Notes: generated from the letters alone by a model not told the origin. A DNA stretch of 64,000 bases from an uncultured beta proteobacterium (GCA_903876735.1 CAIRAW010000002.1:1-64000), one strand, 5' to 3'. Shown: positions 16,168 through 26,553, counted from the first letter of the stretch. Translations and numbers: made by a program.

Positions 16168-16220
16168 TGGACGGTTATATTTTTTCGCGGCGTCCGCTTC
16201 GCAGTAGACTGCGGCACGCA

Positions 16221-17120
16221 ATGAATAATGATTTCCCCATCCGCTACGTCAACCCCGTGTTTCGTCCACCCAGCGAAGCGCAGTCGCTGATCCTGCCTGT
16301 GACCAACGGCTGTTCCTGGAACAAGTGCAGCTATTGCGAGATGTACACCGCACCGCAGAAGAAATTTACCGCCCGCGACGAGCATGAAACCCTGGCGTCG
16401 ATCCAGCGCTGCGGCGAACAATTCGGCGACCAGGTACAACGCGTCTTTCTCGGTGACGGTGACGCCATGGTTTTGTCGACCCGCCGGCTACTGACGCTGC
16501 TCGCGGCCATCCGCGAACATTTGCCGAAGGTGCGGCGCATATCAAGCTACTGTCTGCCACGCAATCTACGCAGCAAATCAGTGGCAGAACTGCTGCAATT
16601 GCGCGCGGCGGGATTGACTCTGGCCTATGTCGGCGCCGAGTCGGGTGACGACGAAGTGCTGCAAAAGGTCAACAAGGGCGAAAGTCTTGAGAGCACCCGC
16701 CAAGCCCTGGACAAATTGGGCGCTGCCGGAATCGCGCGCTCGGTAATGCTGCTCAACGGGCTGGGCGGGCGTCTGCTCTCAAGCCAGCATGCCGAAAACT
16801 CGGCGCGCCTGGTGAATCTGACGCAGCCAGAATTCCTGGCCACACTGGTGGTCAGTTTTCCGCAGGGTGAGCAAAGATTTCGCGAGGGATTCCCCGAGTG
16901 GAATGCGCTCGATCAGCAGGAACTCTTCACCGAGATGGCGCAGTTCCTACAGGCACTGGAACTCAAGCGCACCGTGTTCCGCAGCGACCATGCCTCGAAC
17001 TGGCTGGTTCTCAAGGGCGTACTGGGTGCCGAAAAAGACCGACTCCTGCTGGAAGTCAGAAATGCTCTCGAACACCCGGCGGCAGCCGGCTTGCGCGCGA
17101 ATTGGCAGCGCGGCCTCTAG
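16221..17120 (+). CDS. Radical SAM protein
   Basis: A 299-residue protein. It starts at the ATG at 16221 (MNNDFPIRYVNPVFRPPSEA); the longer frame upstream is the divergent promoter. The cluster motif CSWNKCSYC (CxxxxCxxC) binds the [4Fe-4S] that cleaves S-adenosylmethionine, and GDGDAMVLS and YVGAESGDDEVLQKVNKG follow the normal TIM-barrel order. Substrate is not known. The architecture resembles the family of small standalone radical SAM proteins seen in many betaproteobacteria with no described function. The frame ends 26 codons before the start region of the nuclease gene. Confidence 0.85.
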   Translation: MNNDFPIRYVNPVFRPPSEAQSLILPVTNGCSWNKCSYCEMYTAPQKKFTARDEHETLASIQRCGEQFGDQVQRVFLGDGDAMVLSTRRLLTLLAAIREHLPKVRRISSYCLPRNLRSKSVAELLQLRAAGLTLAYVGAESGDDEVLQKVNKGESLESTRQALDKLGAAGIARSVMLLNGLGGRLLSSQHAENSARLVNLTQPEFLATLVVSFPQGEQRFREGFPEWNALDQQELFTEMAQFLQALELKRTVFRSDHASNWLVLKGVLGAEKDRLLLEVRNALEHPAAAGLRANWQRGL

Positions 17121-17146
17121 GGAAACGGCTTGATCACGATCCCAGC

Positions 17147-17941
17147 CTGATTGCCGATTGGAACGCAAGAAGGGGAGGCATCGGGTTCACCGCGACAGTC
17201 CGCCCTGCACCGACTGCACTGGCTGCGCTCGCGCTCGCGCTCGGGTTTGCGGGTGAGAGCCGGGCCACTGAAGACTTTTCAGCCTGCCCGCAATTTTTTG
17301 CCAACGCCAGGCCGCCGCCGATCGCAGCGCGGCCAACCAACCGGGCCCTGTGCTACGACGCCTTTGCCATCCTGCATTCGGGCGAGAGCAAGACGCCAGT
17401 GTTTGTTGCGCAGAAACTGAACCATGCATCCGTGCTGGATGCCGATGAAAAGCGCACGAACCGCTTCTTTGCCGACGCCAGACTGCGCAGCGCTGAGCGC
17501 GCCACACTCAATGACTACAAAGGCAGCGGTTATGACCGGGGTCACATGGCGCCGGCCGGCGATATGCCGACCGCGCAGGCCATGTCACAGAGCTTTTCCC
17601 TGGCCAACATGGTGCCGCAGGCACCGGAGCACAACCGCGGCGTGTGGGCCAGATCAGTTGAGCAGGCCACGCGCAACTATGCCCGGCACGCCACGGGTGA
17701 TGTCTATGTCATCACCGGCCCGGTCTATGTGCCCAGCATCGCGCAGAGTCCTGCCATCGGAGCCGGGCAGGTGCGTGTGCCCAGGTATCTGTTCAAACTC
17801 GTTTACGACCAGAATCAAAACAGGGCCTGGGCCTACTGGCAGGAAAACAATGACGCCAGCCGCGCAGCCCGACCCATCAGCTATGCCGAACTGGTAAAGC
17901 GCACCGGCGTCGATTACCTCTCCAGCGTCCACCTGAACTAA
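17147..17941 (+). CDS. Secreted DNA/RNA non-specific endonuclease, start uncertain
   Basis: About 264 residues. The catalytic motif DRGHMAPAGD (NUC1/EndA type, His as general base) is intact, with QSFSLANMVPQ and VYVITGPVYVP in the expected places. A hydrophobic segment rich in Ala and Leu (PTALAALALALGFAGESRA) fits a signal peptide. Such enzymes degrade DNA and RNA outside the cell. The odd feature is the start: the frame has no ATG, GTG or TTG between the radical SAM stop at 17120 and the signal peptide. CTG at 17147 is the first possible start, and ATC at 17180 follows AAGGGGAGG directly. The true start, or a small frameshift, cannot be decided here. Confidence 0.7.
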   Translation: MIADWNARRGGIGFTATVRPAPTALAALALALGFAGESRATEDFSACPQFFANARPPPIAARPTNRALCYDAFAILHSGESKTPVFVAQKLNHASVLDADEKRTNRFFADARLRSAERATLNDYKGSGYDRGHMAPAGDMPTAQAMSQSFSLANMVPQAPEHNRGVWARSVEQATRNYARHATGDVYVITGPVYVPSIAQSPAIGAGQVRVPRYLFKLVYDQNQNRAWAYWQENNDASRAARPISYAELVKRTGVDYLSSVHLN

Positions 17942-17982
17942 AGGCGGCAAAATAGCGGCAAAGCCACACAGAGGACACGTCA

Positions 17983-19002
17983 ATGGAAAGTCTGGACCAC
18001 AGCGTCTTGCGCGACGCGCTCGCATGGCACCAAGGAGGCTATCGCGTCAGCCTGGTCACAGTGGTGCAAACCTGGGGCAGCGCACCACGGCCACCGGGTG
18101 CGCTGCTGGCGATCCGTGACGACGGCGTAGTCAGCGGTTCGGTCTCGGGCGGCTGCGTTGAGGATGACTTGATCGCGCGCACGCAAACCTCGTTGCGCAG
18201 TCACGCCTCAGCCCCAGAGCCGGACAAGCCCGCCGTGATCGCATATGGCGTGACGCAAGAGGAAGCAGCGCGCTTTGGCCTGCCCTGCGGCGGCAGCCTG
18301 CGCCTGGTACAGGAATCACTGCGGGATGCCAGTTGGGTCACGCAACTGCTCTCCCGCATTGAACAGCACCAGGTGGTGGCGCGCACCCTGGACATGGCCA
18401 ACGGCGCGGTAGCTTTGCAAGACGCGGTGCGCGGACAGGCGCTGCAGTTTGACGGCACCACGCTGACCACGGTGTTCGGGCCGAAGTGGCGACTGCTGCT
18501 GATCGGCGCCGGGCAGATCTCGCGCGCCGTGGCGCAGATGGCGACCCTGCTTGATTTCGAAGTGTTGTGCTGCGACCCGCGCGAGGAATACGCTGCCAAC
18601 CTGGCGGTGGATCTGCCCGCAGTGCGCCTGCTTGCGGGCATGCCCGATGACGCGGTGCGCGAACTGCCGGCCGACGCCCACACCGCCATCGTGGCCCTGA
18701 CGCACGACCCCAAACTCGACGACATGGCATTGCTGGAAGCACTCAAGTCAAATGCCTTCTACGTTGGCGCCCTGGGTTCGCGCCTGAACCAGCAAAAGCG
18801 CAAGCAGCGGCTGGCCGAACACTTCGATCTCACTGCCACCGAATTGGCGCGCCTGCACGGCCCGGTCGGTCTCGCGCTGGGCGCTCGCACGCCAGGCGAA
18901 ATCGCCCTGTCCGTCCTGGCCGAGATCATTCAGATCAAGAACGGCGTCGCATCGCCATTGCCCTGGGGCGCAGTCGGTACCACGGAGCGCCTGTGCACCT
19001 GA
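17983..19002 (+). CDS. XdhC/CoxI family molybdenum hydroxylase maturation protein
   Basis: A 339-residue protein with the two XdhC domains. The N-terminal part has TWGSAPRPPGALLAI and GSVSGGCVEDD. The C-terminal Rossmann-like part has LLLIGAGQISRAVAQMA, VLCCDPREE and FYVGALGSRLNQQKR. XdhC proteins bind molybdenum cofactor, protect it and pass it, often after sulfuration, to xanthine dehydrogenase-like enzymes. The gene leads a four-gene run with a MobA-like transferase and both subunits of a hydroxylase, so it most likely serves that enzyme. The next gene begins ten bases inside its end. Confidence 0.9.
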   Translation: MESLDHSVLRDALAWHQGGYRVSLVTVVQTWGSAPRPPGALLAIRDDGVVSGSVSGGCVEDDLIARTQTSLRSHASAPEPDKPAVIAYGVTQEEAARFGLPCGGSLRLVQESLRDASWVTQLLSRIEQHQVVARTLDMANGAVALQDAVRGQALQFDGTTLTTVFGPKWRLLLIGAGQISRAVAQMATLLDFEVLCCDPREEYAANLAVDLPAVRLLAGMPDDAVRELPADAHTAIVALTHDPKLDDMALLEALKSNAFYVGALGSRLNQQKRKQRLAEHFDLTATELARLHGPVGLALGARTPGEIALSVLAEIIQIKNGVASPLPWGAVGTTERLCT

Positions 19003-19529
19003 ATCAACCCACGGTTCTGATCCTGGCGTCGGGGCGCGGCGAACGCTTTGCGGCATCCGGTGGCAGTGGCTCCAAATTGCATGCCATGCTCGGAAACAAG
19101 ACCGTGCTGCAGCGCACGCTCGATGCCGTACGGATGAGCGCCCTGCCCTGGCACCTGGAAGACGCAGTTCACTCTGGCATGGGCGACTCGATTGCCGCAG
19201 CCGTGCGCGCCACCCGACAGGCTGGCGGCTGGCTGATCCTGCCGGCCGACTTGCCACTGATTCAAGGCGACACGCTGCGCCGCGTCGCTGCAGCATTGCA
19301 GGGCCATGAGGTGGTGCTGCCGATGTACCAGGGACTGCGCGGCCACCCTGTCGGTTTTTCTGCCTGCTGTGGTTCAGCCTTGGCTGCCTTGCGCGGCGAA
19401 TACGGTGCAGCCAGCGTTGTTCGCCTGTTTGCCACGCTCGACTTGGTGGTGGATGATGTCGGCTGCGTGAGCGATATTGATACGGTGGATGATCTGCAAG
19501 CGGCCGAACGACGGCTGCACAACGCTTGA
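18993..19529 (+). CDS. MobA-like nucleotidyltransferase (MocA type)
   Basis: A 178-residue enzyme starting at GTG 18993. The start of the nucleotide-binding fold ([17 protein letters not shown]), [14 protein letters not shown] and [12 protein letters not shown] are standard for the family that transfers CMP or GMP to molybdopterin. Genes of this type next to XdhC and a hydroxylase usually make molybdopterin cytosine dinucleotide. It overlaps the XdhC gene by ten bases, which suggests translational coupling. Which nucleotide it uses cannot be told from the sequence. Confidence 0.85.
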   Translation: MHLNQPTVLILASGRGERFAASGGSGSKLHAMLGNKTVLQRTLDAVRMSALPWHLEDAVHSGMGDSIAAAVRATRQAGGWLILPADLPLIQGDTLRRVAAALQGHEVVLPMYQGLRGHPVGFSACCGSALAALRGEYGAASVVRLFATLDLVVDDVGCVSDIDTVDDLQAAERRLHNA

Positions 19530-19546
19530 AGGGAACCTGTTCAACC

Positions 19547-20026
19547 ATGAGCCACTATTCCTTGAACATCAACGGCGTGCTGCGCCAGGTTGAAGCGGCG
19601 CCGGAAACACCGCTGCTGTGGGTGCTGCGCGACCAGCTTGACTTGCCGGGAACCAAGTTCGCCTGCGGCGTCGGAACGTGCGGCGCCTGCACGGTGCATC
19701 TCAACGGCGTGCCGGCGCGCGCCTGCATGACGCCAGTCTCCACAGTCGGGCGCAAACAGGTGCTCACGATCGAAGGGCTGGACCCCAAGGGCGAGCACCC
19801 ACTGCAAAAGGCGTGGCAGGAACTCGATGTGCCGCAGTGCGGTTACTGCCAGGGCGGTCAGATCATGACGGCAGCGGCGCTGCTAAAAGAAAACCCGAAC
19901 CCGAGTGACGCCGAGATCGACGACGCCATGGCCGGCAACCTGTGCCGCTGCGCGACCTATGTGCGCATTCGCGCCGGCATCCACCGCGCCGCTGAAATTG
20001 CGCTGCAGAAAAAGGAGGGCGCATGA
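19547..20026 (+). CDS. [2Fe-2S] subunit of molybdenum hydroxylase (IorA-like)
   Basis: A 159-residue protein. Residues [15 protein letters not shown] hold the plant ferredoxin-type cluster, and [10 protein letters not shown] with [14 protein letters not shown] hold the second, helical cluster, as in the small subunits of isoquinoline 1-oxidoreductase and aldehyde or CO dehydrogenases. It passes electrons from the molybdenum site to a downstream acceptor. The start at 19547 is chosen for the short N-terminus ([14 protein letters not shown]). The next gene overlaps its stop by four bases, so the two subunits are made together. Confidence 0.92.
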   Translation: MSHYSLNINGVLRQVEAAPETPLLWVLRDQLDLPGTKFACGVGTCGACTVHLNGVPARACMTPVSTVGRKQVLTIEGLDPKGEHPLQKAWQELDVPQCGYCQGGQIMTAAALLKENPNPSDAEIDDAMAGNLCRCATYVRIRAGIHRAAEIALQKKEGA

Positions 20027-22278
20027 AACCCCTTTCTGAGCAAACAGTGACAAGCCATGGCCCGGACCGGCGCAGCTTCATGCGCCAGTCTCTGCTAGGC
20101 GGCAGCGGCCTGCTGCTGGGCTTTCACCTGCAGCCACTGGGTGCGGCAGACGCCATCATCAAGCCGGGCAGTACAGCGGGTTTCAAACCCAACGCGTTCA
20201 TTCATATTTCAGAACAGGGCGTCGTCACCCTGGTTTCCAAGCAACCCGAAATCGGCCAGGGCATCAAGACCTCGCTGCCGATGGTGATTGCCGAAGAACT
20301 GGAAGTGAACTGGAAAGATGTGCGCATCGTGCAAGGCGATCTGGACCCGGCCTACGGTGGTCAGAGCGCTGGCGGCTCCACCTCGACGCCCAACAACTAC
20401 AACAACTTCCTCAAGCTCGGCGCCACCGCACGCACCCTGCTGATTCAGGCTGCAGCGCTGACCTGGCAGGTGAGCGTCAGCGAGTGCGTGGCCGCCAACA
20501 GTGCGGTACAGCATCTGCCCAGCCAGCGCAGCCTGGGCTACGGCCAACTGGCGGCCAAAGCGGCAACACTGCCGGTGCCCGCAGTGGATACCGTGCAACT
20601 CAAAAATCCGAAGGATTACAAACTAATCGGCACCCGCATCGGCGGCGTTGACAACCTGGCGATCGTCACCGGCAAACCGCTGTTTGGCATTGACGTGCGC
20701 CTGCCCGGCATGCTGCATGCCGTGTTCGAGAAATGCCCGGCCTTTGGCGGCAAGGTGGTCAGCGCGAACCTGGACGCGATCAAGGCCCTGCCCGGTGTGC
20801 GCGATGCCTTCATCATCGAGGGCACGAGCAATCTCAACGGGCTGATGCCGGGGGTTGCCATCGTCGCCGACACGACCTGGGCTGCGTTGAGCGCGCGCCG
20901 GCAACTCAAGGTGAACTGGGATGAAGGCGCGGTCGTCAAACAAAGCTGGGACGGCTTTGTGGCGCGGGCACAGGCCTTGTCGAAACATCCGGGCAGCGTG
21001 CCCTTGCGCAAGGACGGTGACCCGGCTGGCGCGTCTGTTGCCGCTGCGAAAACGGTAGAGGCCGCCTACAGCTACCCGTTCGTCTCGCACGCCAGCTTTG
21101 AGCCGCAGAACTGCACGGCCTGGTATCGCGACGGCGCACTCGAACTCTGGGCACCGACGCAGAACCCGGCAGCCGGGCAGAACCTGGTGGCCAGCACACT
21201 GGGCATACCCAAGGACAAGATCACGCTGCACATCATCCGCAGCGGCGGCGGTTTTGGTCGGCGCCTGAGTTCAGACTACATCGTCGAAGCGGCCGCCATC
21301 GCGCAACGCGTCAGTGCCCCGGTCAAGCTCACCTGGTCACGCGAAGACGATCTGCGCCACGACCACTACCGCGCCGGCGGCTTTCACTTTCTGCGCGGCG
21401 CGCTCGATGGCAAGGGGCAATTGAGCGCCTGGCACAACCACTTTGTCACCTTTGCCAACCGCATCACACGCGACGGCCAGTCCGTGCTGCAACCGGGCAG
21501 CGGCGCCAGCCTCTCGGGCGACGAGTTTCCGGGACGCTGGGTTGCCAACTGCCTGCTGGAACAAACACCGATGGAATGCGGTATTCCGATGGGGCCGTGG
21601 CGTGCCCCGGGCAGCAATGTCTTCGCCTGGGTCTTTCACAGCTTCATCGACGAACTGGCCCATGCGGCAGGACGCGACCCGCTGGCGTTTCGTCTGGAAC
21701 TGCTGGGCAACAAGGACATCCAACCCGGCACCGGCGAGCGCGGCGTACCCTACAACGTGGCGCGCATGCGACGCGTGCTGATCGAGGTCGCAGCCAAAGC
21801 CGATTGGGGTCGCAAGAAATTCCCGCGCGGCCAGGGACAGGGCATTGCCTTTCACTTCAGTCACCGCGGCTACGTGGCCGAAGTCGCGGAAGTCACGGTG
21901 TCCAAGGCAGGGGAACTCAAAGTGGACCGGGTTGTGGTGGTGACCGACATCGGTTCACAGATAGTGAACCTGAGTGGCGCAGAAAACCAGGTGCAGGGTT
22001 CGGTCATTGACGGCCTGGGTACGCTGATGTTTGCCGAACTCGACATCGAGCGCGGGCGCATCGTGCAGCGAAACTTCAGCGACTACCCGCTGCTGCGCTT
22101 CGCCGATGCGCCGACCCGGATCGACGTGCATTTCGTAAAGTCCGACCAACCGGTGACGGGCCTGGGCGAACCGGCTTTCCCGCCGCTGGCGCCCGCCGTC
22201 TGCAACGCGATTTTTGCCGCTACCGGCAAGCGCGTGCGGCAATTGCCGCTGAGCCGCACCGACCTGAGCTGGCGGTAA
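20023..22278 (+). CDS. Molybdopterin-binding subunit of a xanthine dehydrogenase-family enzyme (IorB-like)
   Basis: A 751-residue catalytic subunit. A twin-arginine signal ([13 protein letters not shown]) shows export, folded, to the periplasm. Later motifs typical of the family are [49 protein letters not shown] and the conserved Glu region near the C-terminus. Its closest described relatives include isoquinoline 1-oxidoreductase beta subunit and periplasmic aldehyde dehydrogenases. The true substrate is unknown. No FAD subunit or cytochrome is encoded beside it, so the electron acceptor must be elsewhere. It forms a unit with the [2Fe-2S] subunit gene. Confidence 0.92.
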   Translation: MKPLSEQTVTSHGPDRRSFMRQSLLGGSGLLLGFHLQPLGAADAIIKPGSTAGFKPNAFIHISEQGVVTLVSKQPEIGQGIKTSLPMVIAEELEVNWKDVRIVQGDLDPAYGGQSAGGSTSTPNNYNNFLKLGATARTLLIQAAALTWQVSVSECVAANSAVQHLPSQRSLGYGQLAAKAATLPVPAVDTVQLKNPKDYKLIGTRIGGVDNLAIVTGKPLFGIDVRLPGMLHAVFEKCPAFGGKVVSANLDAIKALPGVRDAFIIEGTSNLNGLMPGVAIVADTTWAALSARRQLKVNWDEGAVVKQSWDGFVARAQALSKHPGSVPLRKDGDPAGASVAAAKTVEAAYSYPFVSHASFEPQNCTAWYRDGALELWAPTQNPAAGQNLVASTLGIPKDKITLHIIRSGGGFGRRLSSDYIVEAAAIAQRVSAPVKLTWSREDDLRHDHYRAGGFHFLRGALDGKGQLSAWHNHFVTFANRITRDGQSVLQPGSGASLSGDEFPGRWVANCLLEQTPMECGIPMGPWRAPGSNVFAWVFHSFIDELAHAAGRDPLAFRLELLGNKDIQPGTGERGVPYNVARMRRVLIEVAAKADWGRKKFPRGQGQGIAFHFSHRGYVAEVAEVTVSKAGELKVDRVVVVTDIGSQIVNLSGAENQVQGSVIDGLGTLMFAELDIERGRIVQRNFSDYPLLRFADAPTRIDVHFVKSDQPVTGLGEPAFPPLAPAVCNAIFAATGKRVRQLPLSRTDLSWR

Positions 22279-22290
22279 ATTTCCGGGGAT

Positions 22291-22653
22291 TCAGCCGCCG
22301 GCGCGCTTGACGACCAGGCCGTGCGCCTTGAGCAGTTCGACAATGCGGTCGCGGTGATCGCCCTGCACTTCGATGACACCGTCCTTGACCGTGCCGCCAG
22401 AACCACAGGCGGTCTTGAGTTGCTTGCCCATGACCACCAGTGCGGCGGCATCGAGCGCGAGCCCGTTCACCAAGGTCACCCCCTTGCCGGCACGGCCCTT
22501 GGTCTGGATGGAGACCCGGACCACGCCGTCCGATGGCGGCCCTTTGGGTGTGGTATTGCAGCGGCAGTTGCCGACCGGCTGGCGACAGCCGGGACACATG
22601 CGTCCGCTGTCGGTGGAGTAGACCAGGCCGTTACCTGCGTTTCTGGGTTTCAT
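22291..22653 (-). CDS. Translation initiation factor Sui1/YciH
   Basis: A 120-residue protein of the eIF1/SUI1 family. An N-terminal zinc-ribbon-like segment (RMCPGCRQPVGNCRCN) precedes the SUI1 fold, with VSIQTKGRAGKGVTLVNGL and LKTACGSGGTVKDGVIEVQG, matching E. coli YciH. YciH binds the small ribosomal subunit and can discriminate against abnormal initiation. It converges with the hydroxylase gene with 12 bases between. Confidence 0.88.
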   Translation of the reverse strand: MKPRNAGNGLVYSTDSGRMCPGCRQPVGNCRCNTTPKGPPSDGVVRVSIQTKGRAGKGVTLVNGLALDAAALVVMGKQLKTACGSGGTVKDGVIEVQGDHRDRIVELLKAHGLVVKRAGG

Positions 22654-22682
22654 CCGCGAATCCTGAGCCGACTGACCGAAGC

Positions 22683-23360
22683 CTAACGGCCTGCGGGGCC
22701 CTGCTCCTTTTGCCTGTGCCCACCGCCCTCGCCCTGCGCCGGAGGTTTCTGTTGCGGCCGGCCCTGTGGCCGCTCAGCCGGCTGCGCCCTTGGCGGTCGC
22801 GCTGCGGGTGACGGACGCTGCGCACCAGGTGGCTGCGTCCCAGGCGGGCGCGACTCGGCCGGTGGGCGAACGTGCTGCGGCATTGGATGTTGACCGCCCG
22901 GTGGTCGATAGCCGGGTGGAGGCGGCGGACGAGGGCCATCGGGCGCAAACCGTGGCGGCGGCACACGACGGATCCACAACGGGCGCTGCGGATACCAGGG
23001 TCGACCAACGTAGTGGCTATCCCAGTAGGAACCCAGGCTGAAGGCAACGATGCCGATGCCGATGACCGTGCCGTAATTGAGGACCGGAACATTCGACCCC
23101 TGGTAGGGATAGACAATGTTGCCGGCGTAAACCCAGCCGCGATCCGGCCCTGCGATGACATCGCACCAGCGGTAATCGCTCAGACAGGCTTGCACATCCA
23201 GCGCAACTCCGGCCGACAGCGTCACGACCACCGGGTAATCTGTAGCCGGACCCGCACGCAGGTGGACCTGTTTCGCTGCATAGGCCATCTCGGCGCTCGC
23301 ACCTGCCGGCAAGACCAGCAAAGCTGCCGTCAACCAACCCAATTTTTTGAAATATTTCAT
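22683..23360 (-). CDS. SH3-domain envelope protein with Pro-rich tail
   Basis: A 225-residue protein. A signal peptide (KLGWLTAALLVLPAGASA) leads to a bacterial SH3 domain (residues about 28-88: QVHLRAGPATDYPVVVTLSAG through RGWVYAGNIVYPY), then a short GIGIVAFSLGSYW segment. The last 110 residues are almost all Pro, Gly, Arg and Gln (PRPPPPPGYRPPGGQ), probably disordered. SH3b domains usually bind cell-wall peptides, so a peptidoglycan-associated periplasmic role is likely. It sits on the minus strand just before nagZ. Confidence 0.82.
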   Translation of the reverse strand: MKYFKKLGWLTAALLVLPAGASAEMAYAAKQVHLRAGPATDYPVVVTLSAGVALDVQACLSDYRWCDVIAGPDRGWVYAGNIVYPYQGSNVPVLNYGTVIGIGIVAFSLGSYWDSHYVGRPWYPQRPLWIRRVPPPRFAPDGPRPPPPPGYRPPGGQHPMPQHVRPPAESRPPGTQPPGAQRPSPAARPPRAQPAERPQGRPQQKPPAQGEGGGHRQKEQGPAGR

Positions 23361-23389
23361 GGCTTACTCCTTGGCTATCAAGATTGGCG

Positions 23390-24484
23390 TCACGGCACCA
23401 GACCGAGCGCATGCATGTAATCGGGCTGCACCATCAGCGCGTCCCAATCCGGCCCCGGCACGCGCGGCAACAGCGCCAGCCGCCTCTCTTCGCTGGCCTC
23501 CTGTGGTTGCCAAATACCTTTGAGCTGCGCCTGCGTCAACCCATCGATCAATTCATCGACGGCCCGACCGCCGCCCTCGCTGCTGGCCAGAGACTGGTTA
23601 CACAATAGCACCATGTCACAACCGGCACCAAGCGCCGCCACTGCGGCCTGCGCATAACTGACCTGCTGGCCGTCGATCAAACGCGCGCCGGCCATCGAGA
23701 GGTCGTCGCTGAAGATGGCGCCACCAAAGCCGAGCTGAGCGCGCAGGATGTCATTGAGCCATTTCGATGAAAAACCGGCCGGGCGGGCGTCCACTTTCGG
23801 GTAGATGACGTGCGCCGGCATGACACTGGCGAGCACGCTGTTTAACCAGCCATAAGGCGCGGCGTCCTCAGCCAGGATCGCCTTCAGGCTGCGCGGGTCC
23901 AGCGGAATGTCGGTATGTGAATCAGCCTTGACGAAGCCATGGCCTGGAAAATGTTTGCCGCAATTGGCCATGCCGCTTTGCAGCAAGCCGTGCATCAGGC
24001 TTTTCGCCAGCACGCTGACGACACGCGGGTCACGCCCAAAAGCGCGGTCGCCGATGACACTGCTTGCACCAAAATCCAGGTCGAGCACCGGCGTGAAGCT
24101 CAAATCCACTCCGCAGGCGCGCAGTTCGGCACCCAGCACAAAGCCGCAGGCGCTGGCGGCGTTGCTGGCACGCATGGCACCGCCGCCCGCAGGGCTCTTG
24201 CCGTCATCCAGCCACATCTTGCCAAGTGCGCGCATCGGCGGCAAGTGGGTGAAGCCATCGGTCTTGAAGCGCTGAACCCGGCCGCCTTCATGGTCGACGC
24301 AGATCAGCAGGTCGCGCCGCAGTTTCTTGATGTCCCGGCAAAGCGCAGCAAGTTGTGCGCGGTCCTGCCAGTTGCGGGCAAACAGGATGATGCCGCCGAC
24401 CAGTGGGTGCTTCAGACGTTGCCGGTCGATCTTGGAAAGACTCAGTCCGGCAATGTCAATGATGAGGGGAGCGTGTTGTGGCAT
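23390..24484 (-). CDS. nagZ: Beta-N-acetylhexosaminidase NagZ
   Basis: A 364-residue glycoside hydrolase family 3 enzyme. Signatures: GGIILFARNWQDRAQ, CVDHEGGRVQRF, GKHFPGHGFVKADSHTDIP and FSDDLSMAGA with the nucleophile Asp. NagZ removes N-acetylglucosamine from anhydromuropeptides in the cytoplasm during peptidoglycan recycling. No signal peptide. The gene is the last of the long minus-strand housekeeping run. Confidence 0.95.
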   Translation of the reverse strand: MPQHAPLIIDIAGLSLSKIDRQRLKHPLVGGIILFARNWQDRAQLAALCRDIKKLRRDLLICVDHEGGRVQRFKTDGFTHLPPMRALGKMWLDDGKSPAGGGAMRASNAASACGFVLGAELRACGVDLSFTPVLDLDFGASSVIGDRAFGRDPRVVSVLAKSLMHGLLQSGMANCGKHFPGHGFVKADSHTDIPLDPRSLKAILAEDAAPYGWLNSVLASVMPAHVIYPKVDARPAGFSSKWLNDILRAQLGFGGAIFSDDLSMAGARLIDGQQVSYAQAAVAALGAGCDMVLLCNQSLASSEGGGRAVDELIDGLTQAQLKGIWQPQEASEERRLALLPRVPGPDWDALMVQPDYMHALGLVP

Positions 24485-24539
24485 GGGAAGTTCTCAAGGA
24501 AAACAAGGGGCAGCACGGCTGCTGGTTCGTTATCAGGGC

Positions 24540-24953
24540 CTAATCAGCCCGCATTTCAACCACGCAGAAACTCGCTGCATAGTCGGTCTCGTCGGTCACA
24601 CTGACATGAGCCATCAGCTTGCGCGACTCAAACCAGTCTTTGAGCGCGCCATGCAGCACGATGGTCGGCTTGCCGGCCTGCGGGTGCTCGCGTGGCAGTT
24701 TACCGATCTCGCACGAGCGCCAGGTCATGGGCATGACCATGCCCAGACCGATGGCCTTGCTGAAGGCTTCCTTGGCGCTGAAACGGGTTGCCAGGTAGCG
24801 CACGCCGCGCTCGGGCCAACGCGCGCTGCGCGCCTTCCAGGTGGCAAACTCGGCCACGCTCAGAATCCTGCCGGCGAAGCGCTCACCATGGCGCTCTAGG
24901 CTGGCGCGGATGCGGCGCACGTCGCAGATGTCGGTGCCGATGCCGTAGATCAT
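24540..24953 (-). CDS. acpS: Holo-[acyl-carrier-protein] synthase
   Basis: A 137-residue 4'-phosphopantetheinyl transferase. The start at 24953 gives [15 protein letters not shown], the standard N-terminus with the metal-binding Asp. [20 protein letters not shown] carries the second acidic site. It attaches the phosphopantetheine arm to AcpP, whose gene is at 37662-37901. It lies 25 bases after pdxJ in the same orientation, as in many proteobacteria. Confidence 0.95.
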   Translation of the reverse strand: MIYGIGTDICDVRRIRASLERHGERFAGRILSVAEFATWKARSARWPERGVRYLATRFSAKEAFSKAIGLGMVMPMTWRSCEIGKLPREHPQAGKPTIVLHGALKDWFESRKLMAHVSVTDETDYAASFCVVEMRAD

Positions 24954-24978
24954 GCTTCGGCCTGGTAAACATGGCCCT

Positions 24979-25731
24979 TCACGATTGGCCTTCATCGAGA
25001 CAGCGCTGATAGTCGCGCACCGTGGCCGCGTAGCCCAGTTCCAGCGCGTCGGCGATCAGGGCGTGGCCAATCGAGACTTCCGCCACACCCGGCACACGCC
25101 GAACAAAGGTCGCCAGGTTGTCGCGGTTCAAATCGTGACCGGCATTGACGCCCAAGCCGGCGTCAAGCGCAGCCTGCGCCGCGGCGGCAAAGCGCAGCAG
25201 TTGCGCTTCCTGCTGCGCCGTGCCCCAAGCTGCTGCGTAAGGTTCAGTGTAGAGTTCGACGCGGTCGGCACCCAAGGCACGGGCCGCAGCCATGGCCTGT
25301 GGCTCGGCATCCATGAACAGGCTGACACGCACGCCAAGCTTGTGCGCCTGCGTGATCAGCGGGGCCAGACGCGCGCTGTCCTGCGCCAGATTCCAGCCGT
25401 GGTCACTGGTGAACTGACCTTCCGAATCCGGCACAAAGGTGCATTGATGCGGACGGTACTGCTCAATAAAACGCATCAAGTTTTGCGTCGGATTGCCTTC
25501 AATATTGAACTCGCGATCCGGCCAGGCTTTCATCAAGGCTGCGATGTCACGCACATCATCGGCGCGAATATGGCGCTCATCGGGGCGCGGATGCACCGTG
25601 ATGCCAGCGGCCCCGGCCTCCAGGCACAAGGTGGCCGCGCGCGTCACGCTCGGAATACCCAGATGGCGGGTGTTGCGCAGCAGCGCCACTTTGTTGACGT
25701 TGACCGACAGTGCTGTCCTGTTCTTGTTCAT
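24979..25731 (-). CDS. pdxJ: Pyridoxine 5'-phosphate synthase PdxJ
   Basis: A 250-residue TIM-barrel enzyme. [16 protein letters not shown] at the start, [30 protein letters not shown] and [13 protein letters not shown] are diagnostic. It joins 1-deoxy-xylulose phosphate and an aminoacetone phosphate to give pyridoxine 5'-phosphate, a step in vitamin B6 synthesis. It lies between recO and acpS on the minus strand. Confidence 0.95.
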   Translation of the reverse strand: MNKNRTALSVNVNKVALLRNTRHLGIPSVTRAATLCLEAGAAGITVHPRPDERHIRADDVRDIAALMKAWPDREFNIEGNPTQNLMRFIEQYRPHQCTFVPDSEGQFTSDHGWNLAQDSARLAPLITQAHKLGVRVSLFMDAEPQAMAAARALGADRVELYTEPYAAAWGTAQQEAQLLRFAAAAQAALDAGLGVNAGHDLNRDNLATFVRRVPGVAEVSIGHALIADALELGYAATVRDYQRCLDEGQS

Positions 25732-25773
25732 AAGGCCAATTCTATGAATTCGTCATTCGGAAATATCGATTCA

Positions 25774-26532
25774 TCACACCGCCTGCAGAGATTGAAGATC
25801 GATCATCATCTGTCGGGTCCGCAGCGTGCTGACGCCACAATGGTAATTCAGCAGCGAGCGCAGCTGCGGCTTGAGTTCGGACATGACCTCGGAACAGGCG
25901 CGCAGGGTGACCGTGAACGGCGCGTCGAGGCTGATTGATTGCTGCAGCGACAGCCATTGCGCACCGCTGAGGCTGGCACGATCGATTTCGCTGGTCTGGC
26001 GCAAACCACCCTCGGGCACCAGGCTATAACGATGCTGCGACTCCAGGTCCAGCAGCGTCATGGTTTGCGCGTCCAGCAGCGGCAGCAGCCCGATTTCGCG
26101 CAGCAGCAACAGCTCAAACGCGCGCAGGGCCGACTGCAAGGCCTCGCCATGTTCCGAGGCAATGACCTGGACCGCATGGGCGTAAATATCGAACAGCCCC
26201 GGATGCGGGTCATCGCGTGCCAGCAGGGTCAGCAAGAGTTCATTGAGGTAATAGCCCGACATCAGGGCATCGCCGCTGGGCATGATGTGGCCGCCCTGCC
26301 ATTCGGCACCCTTGAGGCTGCGGATTTCGGCGTCCCCGCCAAACGCCAGGTGCAAAGGCTGCAAGGGCAGCAGAATGGGCCGAAAGCTCGAACTGGGGCG
26401 CTTGGCCCCTTTGGCCACCAGCGCAATACGCCCATGGTGGCGCGTGAAGACTTCCAGGATCAGGCTCGACTCGCTCCAGTCGTAGCGGTGCAGGACGTAG
26501 GCCGGTTCGTCAGATATCCGATGGGTCGCCAC
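25774..26532 (-). CDS. recO: DNA repair protein RecO
   Basis: A 252-residue protein with the RecO N-terminal OB fold ([31 protein letters not shown]) and the helical C-terminal part with [15 protein letters not shown] and the [10 protein letters not shown] segment. It loads RecA with RecF and RecR. It follows era closely on the minus strand, the classical era-recO-pdxJ-acpS order. Confidence 0.93.
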   Translation of the reverse strand: MATHRISDEPAYVLHRYDWSESSLILEVFTRHHGRIALVAKGAKRPSSSFRPILLPLQPLHLAFGGDAEIRSLKGAEWQGGHIMPSGDALMSGYYLNELLLTLLARDDPHPGLFDIYAHAVQVIASEHGEALQSALRAFELLLLREIGLLPLLDAQTMTLLDLESQHRYSLVPEGGLRQTSEIDRASLSGAQWLSLQQSISLDAPFTVTLRACSEVMSELKPQLRSLLNYHCGVSTLRTRQMMIDLQSLQAV

Positions 26533-26553
26533 GCAGCCACTCGTTCAAGTGAT

